64,000 bases of DNA from Pseudomonas gingeri. GTDB lineage: Bacteria; Pseudomonadota; Gammaproteobacteria; Pseudomonadales; Pseudomonadaceae. The stretch lies in NCBI RefSeq assembly GCF_013385635.1, contig NZ_JACAPR010000025.1, positions 1 to 64,000 of the forward strand, written 5' to 3'. Position 1 is the stretch's first letter. Every line of letters begins with the position of its first letter. Made by a program: the position numbers and the translations under genes. Of the stretch, positions 25,688 to 34,029 are shown piece by piece. A model generated the notes under the pieces. The model was not told where the DNA came from, searched no databases, and saw only the letters and a program-made list of their open reading frames with translations.

Positions 25688-26398
25688 TCAAACCTCCGCG
25701 GGCGCGGCCGCGCGATTCAGTTCGGCCAGGGACAGGTGACGATCGAACAGCGGCGCCAGGCTCTGGTCATGGCTGACGAACAGCAGGCTGGAACCGGCCT
25801 CCCGGCATTCGGCGAACAGCAGTTGGAGAAAGGCTTCGCGGGCGTCGTAGTCGAGGGCCGAGGTCGGCTCGTCGGCGATCACCAGTTCCGGTTGGCCGAT
25901 CAGCGCGCGCGCGGCCGCGACCCGTTGCTGCTGGCCGATGGACAAGGAGTCGGCACGCCGCCCCAGCAGCGCCGGGTCTTTCAGGCCGAGGTGGGCGAGC
26001 AGGGTCGCGGCGGCCTGGTCGATGCTGCCGTGGCGCTGGCTGGCGCGGCTGGCACGCAGCCTGGAAAAATGACAGGGCAGTTCGACGTTCTCGCGCACCG
26101 AGAGAAACGGCAGCAGGTTGAACTGCTGGAAAATGTAGCCGGTGTGATCGACCCGGAAGCGGTCGCGGGCGCCGGCGCCGAGTTCGGTCAGTTCCTGGCC
26201 GAGCAGGCGGATGCTGCCCCGGCTGGGTTTCTGCACGCCGCCCAGCAGGCCGAGCAGGGTGGTCTTGCCGCTGCCGCTGGGGCCCTTGAGAAACAGGGTC
26301 TCGCCGGGCTCCAGGCGGAACGCGGGAATGTCCAGCAACTGCGGGTGGCCGGGCCAATTGAAGCCCAGGTCGGACAGTTCGATAAGTGCTTGGGTCAT
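25688..26398 (-). CDS. ABC transporter ATP-binding protein (zinc operon)
   Basis: A 236-residue ATPase of the LolD/MacB type. Walker A is GPSGSGKTT, the Q-loop is FQQFNLLPFL, the signature is LSIGQQQRV (Ile replaces the usual second-position Gly of LSGGQ), and Walker B is LVIADEPTSALD with the switch His in VSHD. The start is set at ATG 26398 (MTQALIEL); ATG 26419 would extend it into the repeat upstream. It partners with the adjacent permease. A palindromic repeat separates it from the DUF2796 gene, the first gene of the presumed operon. Confidence 0.9.
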   Translation of the reverse strand: MTQALIELSDLGFNWPGHPQLLDIPAFRLEPGETLFLKGPSGSGKTTLLGLLGGVQKPSRGSIRLLGQELTELGAGARDRFRVDHTGYIFQQFNLLPFLSVRENVELPCHFSRLRASRASQRHGSIDQAAATLLAHLGLKDPALLGRRADSLSIGQQQRVAAARALIGQPELVIADEPTSALDYDAREAFLQLLFAECREAGSSLLFVSHDQSLAPLFDRHLSLAELNRAAAPAEV

Positions 26399-26407
26399 CA
26401 GGTCATC

Positions 26408-26514
26408 GATCGTTCCCACGCTCTGCGTGGGAACGCCTCTCTGGACGCTCTGCGTCCGCTTCTGTGACGCGGAGCGTCACGGGCTGCATTCCCACGCGGA
26501 GCGTGGGAACGATC
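26408..26514. repeat. Multi-hairpin palindromic repeat, copy 2
   Basis: The outer arms are GATCGTT and AACGATC. Inside are four consecutive hairpins: CCCACGC/GCGTGGG, GGACGC/GCGTCC, GTGACGC/GCGTCAC and a second CCCACGC/GCGTGGG, giving a cruciform-like unit. It sits between the first two genes of the zinc operon, where it may lower expression of the downstream ABC genes. Confidence 0.85.
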
Positions 26515-26524
26515 AAAAGGTGTG

Positions 26525-27118
26525 TCAGAACTTCAGGGTAGCGGCCTTCGGCGTCGCATCCACACCCTGCTGGCCACTTGGCGAGATGAGTTGTACCTGA
26601 ATTTTCTGGGTAGCGGGGAAGGTCTTGAAGACCTGGGTCAGGTCCAACTGCTTGAGCGCTTCGGGGGTGCTGCAGGTGAACTGGTAATGGGCGTGGATTT
26701 CGCTGTGGTCGTGATGATGCTCGTGCTCGTCACCGCCCTTGGCGTGGTCGTCATCATCGTCATCGTGGTCGGCGTCTTCCGGGGCCGGATCACCGAACAG
26801 CGGGCTTTCCAGTTCCTGGTTGGCGACCACGCAACCGGCCTCCCCGGGCAGGTTGAACAGTGCCAGCGGCTTGTCGAGCAGGGCACGTACGGCGGCGACC
26901 TTGGCCTTGTCGGCATCGCTGGTGGCCGCGTGTTCGAAGCCCACCAGGTTCATCGCCGGGCTTTGCAGTTCCAGTTCCAGGGTCTGCGCGTCCAGTGCTG
27001 CATTCAAGCGGCCGACACCATGCTCATGGGCGCCGAGGCTGCCATGTTCTTTTTCATGGGCCTGGGCGGCGACCAGGGGAAGCAAGGCAAAAGGCAGGGC
27101 GAGCAACAGGCGGCGCAT
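26525..27118 (-). CDS. DUF2796 zinc-binding periplasmic protein (ZrgA-like)
   Basis: A 197-residue exported protein of the DUF2796/ZrgA family. The signal peptide is MRRLLLALPFALLPLVAAQA. A typical EHGSLGAHEHGVGRLN segment follows, and a central His/Asp-rich region (DHDDDDDDHAKGGDEHEHHH) is an obvious metal-binding stretch. ZrgA of Vibrio and PA4063 of P. aeruginosa are zinc-starvation-induced periplasmic zinc binders. It is the first gene of the leftward cluster and has a Zur-box-like sequence 37 bp upstream. Function as a zinc scavenger passing metal to the ABC system is inferred from those homologues. Confidence 0.88.
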   Translation of the reverse strand: MRRLLLALPFALLPLVAAQAHEKEHGSLGAHEHGVGRLNAALDAQTLELELQSPAMNLVGFEHAATSDADKAKVAAVRALLDKPLALFNLPGEAGCVVANQELESPLFGDPAPEDADHDDDDDDHAKGGDEHEHHHDHSEIHAHYQFTCSTPEALKQLDLTQVFKTFPATQKIQVQLISPSGQQGVDATPKAATLKF

Positions 27119-27154
27119 GGCGTTTCTCCAGAAACGGCGAGAGGATAATGTTAT

Positions 27155-27167
27155 GTGATCTTATAAC
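27155..27167 (-). promoter_or_regulatory. Candidate Zur box
   Basis: GTGATCTTATAAC matches the gamma-proteobacterial Zur core GTTATANTATAAC at 10 of 12 defined positions and is set in AT-rich DNA 37 bp upstream of the DUF2796 start codon. Further TGTTAT/ATAACA half-sites extend over 27149-27168. This would make the four-gene operon zinc-repressed. Confidence 0.55.
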
Positions 27168-27263
27168 AATTTATTGCACTTTCGGCCACCCGCTTGGCGA
27201 TCCGGCTGACGCGTGGGAGCATGCGCGCAGGGCTATTCAGTCAAGAGTATCGAGGACGGTTTT

Positions 27264-27608
27264 ATGGTGCGGATTCGCGGAACCATTGGCGAGTGGCCGG
27301 TGGATTTGACAGTGGAACTGGATGATGGCGATTGGGCCCGGCTCGGTGCGCAATTGCAGGTGGAGAAACCGCAGGAGCCGGCAACGGCGTCCAGGCCGGT
27401 GAGCCAGGACGATGCCCTCTGGCAGTTGACCAGGGATCTGGTGCGTCAGGCCGGGCAGATCAGCGGGCCGGAGTTGCTGGAGCAGCTGGAAGGCTTGACG
27501 GGCAGCACCGCGGCAGCCAAGCGGCTGCTGGTGCGCCTGCGTCATTGCGCCGAGGTCAAAGTGCTGAGCGGTACTGATTCACCGTTGTACAGCTGGATCG
27601 AGGCCTGA
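27264..27608 (+). CDS. Conserved hypothetical protein
   Basis: A 114-residue soluble protein (MVRIRGTIGEWPVDLTVELD) of no named family known to me. The N-terminal half looks beta-rich; the C-terminal half is a helical winged-helix-like region (ALWQLTRDLVRQAGQISGPELLEQ, then AAKRLLVRLRHC). The start ATG 27264 follows GAGGA at 27252-27256; a longer frame from 27213 is possible but has no better ribosome site. I recall a similar small gene in this position in P. aeruginosa (PA4062). It is divergent from the zinc operon. Confidence 0.7.
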   Translation: MVRIRGTIGEWPVDLTVELDDGDWARLGAQLQVEKPQEPATASRPVSQDDALWQLTRDLVRQAGQISGPELLEQLEGLTGSTAAAKRLLVRLRHCAEVKVLSGTDSPLYSWIEA

Positions 27609-27644
27609 GGTCAGAGCGCCGGCCTTATTGCCCGGCACACATCC

Positions 27645-27849
27645 TGTAGGAGCCGGCTTGCCGGCGATGAGGCTAGCAAGCCTTGTGGCGCCAATGAAGG
27701 ACGCCATCGTTCCCACGCTCTGCGTGGTAACGCCGCTATGGACGCTCTGCGTCCGCTTCTGTGACGCAGAGCGTCACGGGCTGCATGCCCACGCCGGAGC
27801 GTGGGAACGATCAATGTCGTGTCGTCTGTAAAACCGATGGGCTCCTACA
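27645..27849. repeat. REP pair split by a second repeat
   Basis: The left REP arm (TGTAGGAGCCGGCTTGCCGG from 27645) and the matching right end (GGCTCCTACA, 27840-27849) flank about 165 bases, far more than other REP pairs here. The spacer holds copy 3 of the multi-hairpin repeat (27706-27811), as if one repeat had inserted into the other. Confidence 0.65.
27706..27811. repeat. Multi-hairpin palindromic repeat, copy 3
   Basis: This has the same order of hairpins as copy 2, with ATCGTT and AACGAT ends. It is located between the convergent hypothetical gene and the thioredoxin gene, inside a REP pair. Confidence 0.85.
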
Positions 27850-28722
27850 TCAGTAAAGGGCTGCAAACAACTTGCGCCGGTAGGTGGTCACCAGCGGGTG
27901 GTCGTTGCCCAGCAGCTCGAACACTTGCAGCAGGGTCTTGTGGGGCAGGCCTTCGCTGTAGCCGCGGTTGCGGGTGAACAGCTTGAGCAGGGCATCCAGC
28001 GCGGCGTCGTACTGCTGGCGGGCCAGTTGCTGGATCGCCAGTTGGTAGACCGCCTCGTCGTCCAGCGGGTCCTGTGCCAGCCGGGCTTTCAGGTCGGCGG
28101 CATCCGGCAGGTCGGCGGCCTGGCGCAGGAAGGTCAACTGGGCCTTGGCGCCGGCCAGGGCGGCCTTGTGTTCGTCGCCCTTGACCGCTTCGAGTACGGT
28201 TTGCGCTTCGCCCAGCTCACCGCGCTCGGCGAGGCAGCGGGCGTACAGGATCAGCGCCTTGGCGTTGCTGTTGTCTTCGCCGAGCAGCGTCACCAGGGTC
28301 GCTTCGGCATCGGCGATGCGGCCTTCGGCAAACAGTGCCTGGGCCTGTTCGAAAGGATCGGCCGCGGCTGGCGGTGGCATTTGCACATGGGGTTCGAGCA
28401 TGGCGCGTACCGCCGACTCCGGCTGGGCACCGGCAAAACCGTCCACCGGCTGGCCGTCCTTGAACAGCACCACGGTCGGCAGGCTGCGGATGCCGAAACG
28501 GGCGACGATGTCCTGTTCGGCATCGCAGTCGACCTTGGCCAGCAGCAGTTCGCCCTGATAGCTCTCGGCGATCTGTTGCAGCATCGGCATCAGCGCCTTG
28601 CAGGGCGCACACCATTCCGCCCAGAAATCCACCAGCACCGGCTTGTGGAACGAGTTCTGGATCACCGCCTGGTCGAAGTTCAGAGCGGTGGCGTCGAAGA
28701 TGTAGGGCGTGTCCTGAGTCAT
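27850..28722 (-). CDS. Thioredoxin-TPR chaperone (CnoX/YbbN family)
   Basis: A 290-residue protein with a thioredoxin domain at residues 1-110 followed by TPR-like helices, the plan of E. coli CnoX (YbbN). The redox motif is WAEWCAPC, with both cysteines present; E. coli CnoX lacks the canonical pair, so this one can probably do disulfide exchange. The cis-Pro segment is RSLPTVVLFKDG. CnoX proteins protect oxidation-damaged proteins and hand them to GroEL or DnaK. The start is ATG 28722 with a weak ribosome site. It lies in the same order as P. aeruginosa PA4061. Confidence 0.88.
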   Translation of the reverse strand: MTQDTPYIFDATALNFDQAVIQNSFHKPVLVDFWAEWCAPCKALMPMLQQIAESYQGELLLAKVDCDAEQDIVARFGIRSLPTVVLFKDGQPVDGFAGAQPESAVRAMLEPHVQMPPPAAADPFEQAQALFAEGRIADAEATLVTLLGEDNSNAKALILYARCLAERGELGEAQTVLEAVKGDEHKAALAGAKAQLTFLRQAADLPDAADLKARLAQDPLDDEAVYQLAIQQLARQQYDAALDALLKLFTRNRGYSEGLPHKTLLQVFELLGNDHPLVTTYRRKLFAALY

Positions 28723-28796
28723 CGGGAATCTCGAAGAGCGGGGAATGGTGCAACTATAAGGCCTGGGGCGGGTTGGCCGAAAGCGGCGCTTGAGCC

Positions 28797-29453
28797 TCAG
28801 GGCCGGCTGGCGTGGTACAGGCTGACCTGGCGAAACTCTTCCGGCTCCATCAGGTCCGGCAGGGTCAGGGCTTCGAGCATTTCCAGGCGCCGATACAGCG
28901 GGTGGCGGAAGTCCCGTACCCGTGAGTCGGCCACCAGGGCTTCGCGGCCACGGCTGAGGAACTGATCGAGCAGTGGCAGGTTTTCCCGGTCATAGAGCAC
29001 GTCGGCGACCAGGATCAGGTCGAAGCGGTCGCTCTCGGCGAAAAAGTCCTCGGCGTAGTTCAGCACCACGCCATTGAGCGCGGCATTTGCCCGGCACGCC
29101 GCCAGCGCCAGCGGATCGAGGTCGCAAGCCACCACTTCCAGCGCTCCGGCCCTGGCCGCGGCAATCGCCGCCACGCCTGACCCGGCACCGAAATCCAGCA
29201 CCCGCTTGCCGGCGACCCACTGTGGGCGTTTGGCCAGGTAGCGGGCCAGCGCCAGGCCGCTGGCCCAGCAGAAACTCCAGTAGGGCGGTTCGTGCAGGAT
29301 CCGCCGGGTTTCTTCCGAGGTGAAGGCGCGGTCCATGTTCTCGGCGTCGATCAGCCACAAGCGCAGATCGGTCTGCGGCAGGTCGCGGGCCACCAGTCGC
29401 GCATCGCCCAGCAGCTCGCTCAGGGACTGCTGCAGGTCGAGCGGTGGAGTCAT
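28797..29453 (-). CDS. Class I SAM-dependent methyltransferase (ETFBKMT/PrmA-like)
   Basis: A 218-residue methyltransferase. Motif I is VLDFGAGSGVAAIAAARAGA, motif II contains CDLDPLA, and the post-II region has LILVADVLYDRENLPLL. The N-terminal PYWSFCWASGLALARYL matches the lysine-methyltransferase family 16/ETFBKMT type, which modifies lysines on proteins. The substrate is unknown. It overlaps the lipoprotein gene stop by 4 bp (ATGA), so the two are co-translated. Confidence 0.87.
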   Translation of the reverse strand: MTPPLDLQQSLSELLGDARLVARDLPQTDLRLWLIDAENMDRAFTSEETRRILHEPPYWSFCWASGLALARYLAKRPQWVAGKRVLDFGAGSGVAAIAAARAGALEVVACDLDPLALAACRANAALNGVVLNYAEDFFAESDRFDLILVADVLYDRENLPLLDQFLSRGREALVADSRVRDFRHPLYRRLEMLEALTLPDLMEPEEFRQVSLYHASRP

Positions 29454-29905
29454 GGCGCGCTGACGAATTGCAGTTGGCCCATGGCCTGGGTGGTCGGCTC
29501 GGTCACCGACACGGAAGGCAGGTGCAGGATCAGTTGTCCGGACTGGCTGGCCCGGCCGCGCAGTTCGACGCGGCTGCCGGCCGGAAACACCTCCGGATTG
29601 AAGCGCAGGCGGAACGGCAGCGCCTGGCCGGTGCCATTGATCTTGCTGCTGGCCAGTAATTGCTGCGGACGACCGCGTTCATCGATCACCAGCAGCGCCA
29701 GTTCGACCTCGGCATTGGCCGGCACGCCGAGCAGGGTGCCGCTCAGTTCCCGCTGGAACGCCGGCAGCGGGCCGAGTTCTTCGTAGGGACTTACCGGTTT
29801 TTTTGTCTGAACCTGGGGGGCTGGTGCCGGCACGGGCTTGGGCGCGCTGCTGCAAGCGACAAGCAGGCCGGCGAGACTGAGCAAAACAAGCGGTCGTACT
29901 GACAT
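29450..29905 (-). CDS. YbaY-family lipoprotein
   Basis: A 151-residue predicted lipoprotein. The lipobox is LLVACSS (Cys 18). After a proline-rich linker it contains a YbaY-like beta domain (LSGTLLGVPANAEVELALLV, INGTGQALPFRLRFNP), which is related to secreted META/HslJ-type folds. It is likely anchored in the outer membrane; no biochemical role is known. It is coupled to the downstream methyltransferase by an ATGA overlap. Confidence 0.83.
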   Translation of the reverse strand: MSVRPLVLLSLAGLLVACSSAPKPVPAPAPQVQTKKPVSPYEELGPLPAFQRELSGTLLGVPANAEVELALLVIDERGRPQQLLASSKINGTGQALPFRLRFNPEVFPAGSRVELRGRASQSGQLILHLPSVSVTEPTTQAMGQLQFVSAP

Positions 29906-30044
29906 CTACAGCTCCAACTGAGGCGGAAAACGGCGGTTCTGATGGGATAACGTTAGTCCGCCGACTGTATACCGCAAACCCTATGGCTTGTCTTGCCACG
30001 GGGATGCGCTACCATGGCCCTCCCATTTTTTGTTGCCTGCCACC

Positions 30045-30509
30045 ATGCACTGTCCCTTCTGCGGTGCCAACGACACCAAAGTCATCGACTCGCGTCTGGT
30101 CGCCGAGGGCGAACAGGTGCGCCGCCGGCGTGAATGCCTGGCCTGCGGTGAGCGTTTCACCACCTTCGAAACCGCCGAACTGGTTTTGCCGCGCCTGATC
30201 AAGCAGGACGGCAGTCGCCAGCCCTTCGACGAAGAAAAACTCCGCGCCGGTATGCAGCGGGCCCTGGAAAAGCGCCCGGTGAGTGTCGAGCGCCTGGAAG
30301 CCGCGCTGGTGCATATCAAGCACAAGCTGCGCGCGACCGGCGAGCGCGAGGTCAAGTCACTGATCGTCGGCGAGCTGGTGATGGCCGAGTTGCAGAAACT
30401 CGACGAAGTCGCCTACATCCGTTTCGCCTCGGTCTATCGCCGCTTCCAGGACCTCAACGAGTTCCGTGAAGAGATCGACCGTCTCGCCCGGGAGCCCGCC
30501 AAGGAATGA
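30045..30509 (+). CDS. nrdR: Transcriptional repressor NrdR
   Basis: A 154-residue zinc-ribbon/ATP-cone repressor of ribonucleotide reductase genes. The zinc finger is formed by C3-x2-C6 (MHCPFCGANDTKV) and C31-x2-C34 (LACGERF). The ATP-cone spans about residues 46-136 (LVLPRLIKQDGSRQPFDEEK). The start is ATG 30045, matching other NrdR proteins; an earlier in-frame ATG at 29988 is not conserved. It overlaps ribD by 4 bp (ATGA), the usual nrdR-ribD arrangement. Confidence 0.97.
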   Translation: MHCPFCGANDTKVIDSRLVAEGEQVRRRRECLACGERFTTFETAELVLPRLIKQDGSRQPFDEEKLRAGMQRALEKRPVSVERLEAALVHIKHKLRATGEREVKSLIVGELVMAELQKLDEVAYIRFASVYRRFQDLNEFREEIDRLAREPAKE

Positions 30510-31645
30510 GTCTTTCCAGCGAACAGGCGGTACTCGACGCCCACTACATGGCCCGCGCCCTGGAGCTGGCCCGCAAGGGCCGCTACTCGACGCATCCGAA
30601 CCCGCGGGTCGGTTGCGTGATCGTCCGTGACGGCGTGGTGGTCGGCGAGGGCTGGCACGTGCGCGCCGGCGAGCCCCATGCCGAAGTGCACGCCTTGCGC
30701 GAGGCGGGCGAAAACGCTCGTGGCGCGACGGCCTATGTGACGCTGGAACCGTGCAGCCACTTCGGTCGCACGCCGCCGTGCGCCGACGCACTGGTCACTG
30801 CCTGCGTGGGCCGGGTGGTCGCGGCCATGCAGGACCCGAACCCGGAAGTCGCCGGGCGTGGCCTCAAGCGCCTGGCCGACGCCGGGATCGCGGTGCACAG
30901 CGGCGTGCTCGAAGGCGAAGCGCGGGCGATCAACCAAGGGTTTCTCAAGCGCATGGAACACGGCCTGCCCTTTGTGCGGGTCAAGCTGGCGATGAGCCTG
31001 GACGGTCGTACCGCCATGGCCAGTGGTGAAAGCCAGTGGATCACCGGCCCGGCCGCACGCTCCGCCGTGCAGCGGCTGCGAGCCCAGGCCAGCGTGGTGC
31101 TCACTGGCGCCGATACGGTGCTGGCCGACAACGCGCGGCTGACCGTGCGTCCCGCCGAGCTGGGCCTGGACCCCGAACTGACCGCCCTGGCCGAGCGCCG
31201 GCCGCCGTTGCGGGTGCTGATCGACGGGCGCCTGCGAGTGCCGCTCGATGCCGCCTTCTTCCAGGCCGGCCCGGCGCTGGTGGTGACGTGCGCAACAAGC
31301 GTCAGCGCCGATTACCAGGCTGCAGGGCATGAGGTCCTGAGCGTGCCGGGCAACGATGGCCAGGTCGACCTGCGTCAGTTGCTCAGCCTGCTGGCGGCCC
31401 GCGGGGTCAACGAACTGCTGGTCGAAGCCGGCCCGCGCCTGGCCGGGGCCTTTGCTCGGCAAGGCCTGGTGGACGAATACCAGATCTTTGTCGCCGGCAA
31501 GTTCCTCGGCTCCAGCGCGCGTCCGTTGCTGGACTGGCCGCTGGAGCGGATGAGCGAGGCGCCACGGCTGAAAATCACTGAAATGCGCGCGGTGGGCGAT
31601 GACTGGCGAGTCACCGCAATACCTGACCCGGCACCCGGCGTATAA
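30506..31645 (+). CDS. ribD: Bifunctional riboflavin deaminase/reductase RibD
   Basis: A 379-residue enzyme catalysing deamination then reduction of the GTP-derived pyrimidine in riboflavin synthesis. The N-terminal deaminase domain has the zinc ligands HAE (EPHAEVHAL) and PCSHFGRTPPC. The reductase domain begins near residue 150 (VRVKLAMSLDGRTAMASGES). The start ATG 30506 overlaps the nrdR stop and has AAGGA just upstream. No FMN riboswitch precedes it. Confidence 0.97.
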   Translation: MSLSSEQAVLDAHYMARALELARKGRYSTHPNPRVGCVIVRDGVVVGEGWHVRAGEPHAEVHALREAGENARGATAYVTLEPCSHFGRTPPCADALVTACVGRVVAAMQDPNPEVAGRGLKRLADAGIAVHSGVLEGEARAINQGFLKRMEHGLPFVRVKLAMSLDGRTAMASGESQWITGPAARSAVQRLRAQASVVLTGADTVLADNARLTVRPAELGLDPELTALAERRPPLRVLIDGRLRVPLDAAFFQAGPALVVTCATSVSADYQAAGHEVLSVPGNDGQVDLRQLLSLLAARGVNELLVEAGPRLAGAFARQGLVDEYQIFVAGKFLGSSARPLLDWPLERMSEAPRLKITEMRAVGDDWRVTAIPDPAPGV

Positions 31646-31690
31646 TTTGCGGCTTGCGCCCTGCGCTGGCTCGTTCTCGAGGAGGATTTC

Positions 31691-32353
31691 ATGTTTACCG
31701 GCATTATCGAATCCATCGGCAGTATCCGTGCGCTGAGCCCAAAAGGCGGCGACGTGCGGGTCTATGTAGAAACCGGCAAGCTCGACCTGGGCGACGTCAA
31801 ACTGGGTGACAGCATCGCGGTCAACGGCGTGTGCCTGACCGCCGTGGAGCTTCCGGGCGACGGTTTCTGGGCTGACGTCAGCCGCGAAACCCTGGACTGC
31901 ACCGCGTTCAACCAATTGAAGGCCGGCAGCCGGGTCAACCTGGAAAAAGCCCTGACCCCGACCACCCGCCTTGGCGGTCACCTGGTCAGCGGTCACGTCG
32001 ACGGTGTCGGCGAAGTCGTGGCCCGTGAAGAAAACGCCCGGGCCATCCAGTTTCGTATCCGTGCACCGAAAGACCTGGCCAAGTACATCGCCCACAAGGG
32101 CTCGATCACCGTCGACGGCACCAGCCTGACGGTCAACGCGGTGAATGGCGCGGAGTTCGAGCTGACCATCGTCCCGCACACCCTGGCCGAAACCATCATG
32201 GCCGACTACCGTCCCGGCCGTCAGGTCAACCTCGAAGTCGACCTGCTGGCCCGTTACCTGGAGCGCCTGCTCCTGGGGGACAAGGCCGCGGAGCCGTCGA
32301 GCGGCGGCATCACCGAAGGTTTCCTGGCCGCCAACGGCTACCTCAAGTCCTGA
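31691..32353 (+). CDS. ribE: Riboflavin synthase alpha chain
   Basis: A 220-residue enzyme with two lumazine-binding repeats: MFTGIIESIGSIRAL at the N-terminus and VDGVGEVVAREENARA near residue 100. It dismutates two molecules of 6,7-dimethyl-8-ribityllumazine to riboflavin. The start ATG 31691 has GAGGAGG upstream. The 45-bp gap from ribD is too short for an FMN riboswitch. The gene is called ribC in some Pseudomonas annotations. Confidence 0.97.
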   Translation: MFTGIIESIGSIRALSPKGGDVRVYVETGKLDLGDVKLGDSIAVNGVCLTAVELPGDGFWADVSRETLDCTAFNQLKAGSRVNLEKALTPTTRLGGHLVSGHVDGVGEVVAREENARAIQFRIRAPKDLAKYIAHKGSITVDGTSLTVNAVNGAEFELTIVPHTLAETIMADYRPGRQVNLEVDLLARYLERLLLGDKAAEPSSGGITEGFLAANGYLKS

Positions 32354-32369
32354 AAGAAGGGGGTGCCGA

Positions 32370-33461
32370 GTGGCGCTCAACACGATTGAAGAACTGGTCG
32401 AAGACATTCGCCAGGGCAAGATGGTCATCCTCATGGATGACGAAGACCGCGAGAACGAAGGCGACCTGATCATGGCCGCCGAATGCTGCACGCCTGCGCA
32501 CATCAACTTCATGGCCAAGCACGCCCGTGGCCTGATCTGCATGCCGATGAGCCGCGAGCGTTGCGAACTGCTCAAGCTGCCGTTGATGGCACCGCGCAAC
32601 GGTTCCGGCTTCGGCACCAAGTTCACCGTGTCGATCGAGGCCACCGTCGGGGTGACCACCGGCATCTCCGCCGCCGACCGCGCGCGTACCGTGCAAGCGG
32701 CGGCCGCCAAGGACGCCAAGGCTGAAGACATCGTCAGCCCCGGTCATATCTTCCCGCTGATGGCCCAGCCTGGCGGCACCCTGGCCCGCGCCGGCCATAC
32801 CGAAGCCGCCTGCGACCTGGCGCGCATGGCCGGTTTCGAACCGAGCGGGGTGATCTGCGAAGTGATGAACGACGACGGCACCATGTCCCGCCGCGCCGAA
32901 CTCGAGACCTTTGCCGCCGAACACAACATCAAGATCGGCACCATTGCCGACCTGATCCACTACCGGATGATCCACGAACGTACCGTTCAGCGGATCGCCG
33001 AGCAGCCGCTGGACAGCGAACTGGGCCATTTCAACCTGGTGACCTATCGTGATTCGGTGGAAGGCGACGTGCACATGGCCCTGACCCTGGGCACCATCTG
33101 CGCCGAAGAGCCGACCCTGGTCCGCGTGCACAACATGGACCCGCTGCGCGACCTGCTGCTGGTCAAGCAACCCGGTCGCTGGAGCCTGCGGGCCGCCATG
33201 GCCGCGGTGGCCGAGGCTGGCAGCGGCGTGGTGCTGCTGCTCGGGCATCCGCTGGATGGCGATGTGGTGCTGGCGCATATCCGTGAAACCGCCGACCACG
33301 TGCCGGCGAAAAAGCCGACCACCTACAGCATTGTCGGTGCCGGTTCGCAGATCCTGCGCGACCTCGGTGTGCGCAAGATGCGCCTGATGAGTGCGCCGAT
33401 GAAGTTCAATGCGATATCCGGTTTCGACCTGGAAGTAGTAGAATACGTGCCCTCTGAATAA
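32370..33461 (+). CDS. ribB: 3,4-dihydroxy-2-butanone 4-phosphate synthase with inactive RibA-like domain
   Basis: A 363-residue two-domain protein. The N-terminal DHBP synthase has the acidic motif MDDEDRENEGDL and the later segment HTEAACDLARMAG; it makes the four-carbon unit of the lumazine ring. The C-terminal half resembles GTP cyclohydrolase II but lacks the C-x10-C-x-C zinc site (it reads VRVHNMDPLRDLLLV there), so cyclohydrolase activity is unlikely. A complete RibA is encoded at 36645. The start GTG 32370 follows AAGAAGG. Proteins with this decayed half are known (RibBX type). Confidence 0.95.
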   Translation: MALNTIEELVEDIRQGKMVILMDDEDRENEGDLIMAAECCTPAHINFMAKHARGLICMPMSRERCELLKLPLMAPRNGSGFGTKFTVSIEATVGVTTGISAADRARTVQAAAAKDAKAEDIVSPGHIFPLMAQPGGTLARAGHTEAACDLARMAGFEPSGVICEVMNDDGTMSRRAELETFAAEHNIKIGTIADLIHYRMIHERTVQRIAEQPLDSELGHFNLVTYRDSVEGDVHMALTLGTICAEEPTLVRVHNMDPLRDLLLVKQPGRWSLRAAMAAVAEAGSGVVLLLGHPLDGDVVLAHIRETADHVPAKKPTTYSIVGAGSQILRDLGVRKMRLMSAPMKFNAISGFDLEVVEYVPSE

Positions 33462-33552
33462 AAGGCTGGCTGGTTCCGGCCTTGATTCACGGTTCAAATA
33501 TCACTGAGGGGCGCGTACTTGACGCGTCCCGGCTCTTTAAGAGATTTGTCGA

Positions 33553-34029
33553 ATGACCCTGAAGACCATCGAAGGTACCTTCATCGCCCCTAAAGGCCGC
33601 TATGCCCTGGTGGTCGGCCGCTTCAACAGCTTCGTCGTCGAAAGCCTGGTGAGCGGTGCCGTTGACGCCCTGGTTCGTCACGGTGTGAGCGAAAGCGACA
33701 TCACCCTCATCCGCGCGCCTGGCGCCTTCGAAATCCCGCTGGTCGCACAGAAAGTCGCGCAGAAAGGCGATTTCTCGGCAATCATCGCCCTCGGCGCGGT
33801 CATTCGTGGCGGCACCCCGCACTTCGAATACGTGGCTGGCGAATGCACCAAGGGCCTGGCCCAGGTATCCATGGAATTCGGCGTACCGGTTGCCTTCGGC
33901 GTCCTGACCGTTGACTCCATCGAGCAAGCCATCGAGCGTTCCGGCACCAAGGCCGGCAACAAAGGTGCCGAAGCTGCCCTGTCCGCCCTGGAAATGGTCA
34001 GCCTGCTGTCGCAGTTGGAGGCGGTGTGA
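33553..34029 (+). CDS. ribH: 6,7-dimethyl-8-ribityllumazine synthase
   Basis: A 158-residue lumazine synthase. Features: the N-terminal GRYALVVGRFNSFV, the substrate segment GAFEIPLVAQKVAQ, and the loop IRGGTPHFEYVAGECTKGLA with the conserved His 88-region catalytic residue. It condenses the RibD product with the RibB product; capsids of 60 subunits are common in the family. It lies 91 bp after ribB. Its stop overlaps the nusB start (GTGA). Confidence 0.97.
   Translation: MTLKTIEGTFIAPKGRYALVVGRFNSFVVESLVSGAVDALVRHGVSESDITLIRAPGAFEIPLVAQKVAQKGDFSAIIALGAVIRGGTPHFEYVAGECTKGLAQVSMEFGVPVAFGVLTVDSIEQAIERSGTKAGNKGAEAALSALEMVSLLSQLEAV

Noticed and set aside
31646..31690. FMN riboswitch before the riboflavin genes
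   Set aside because: The gap is 45 bases and the other rib gaps are 16-91 bases; none contains the conserved FMN-element segments.
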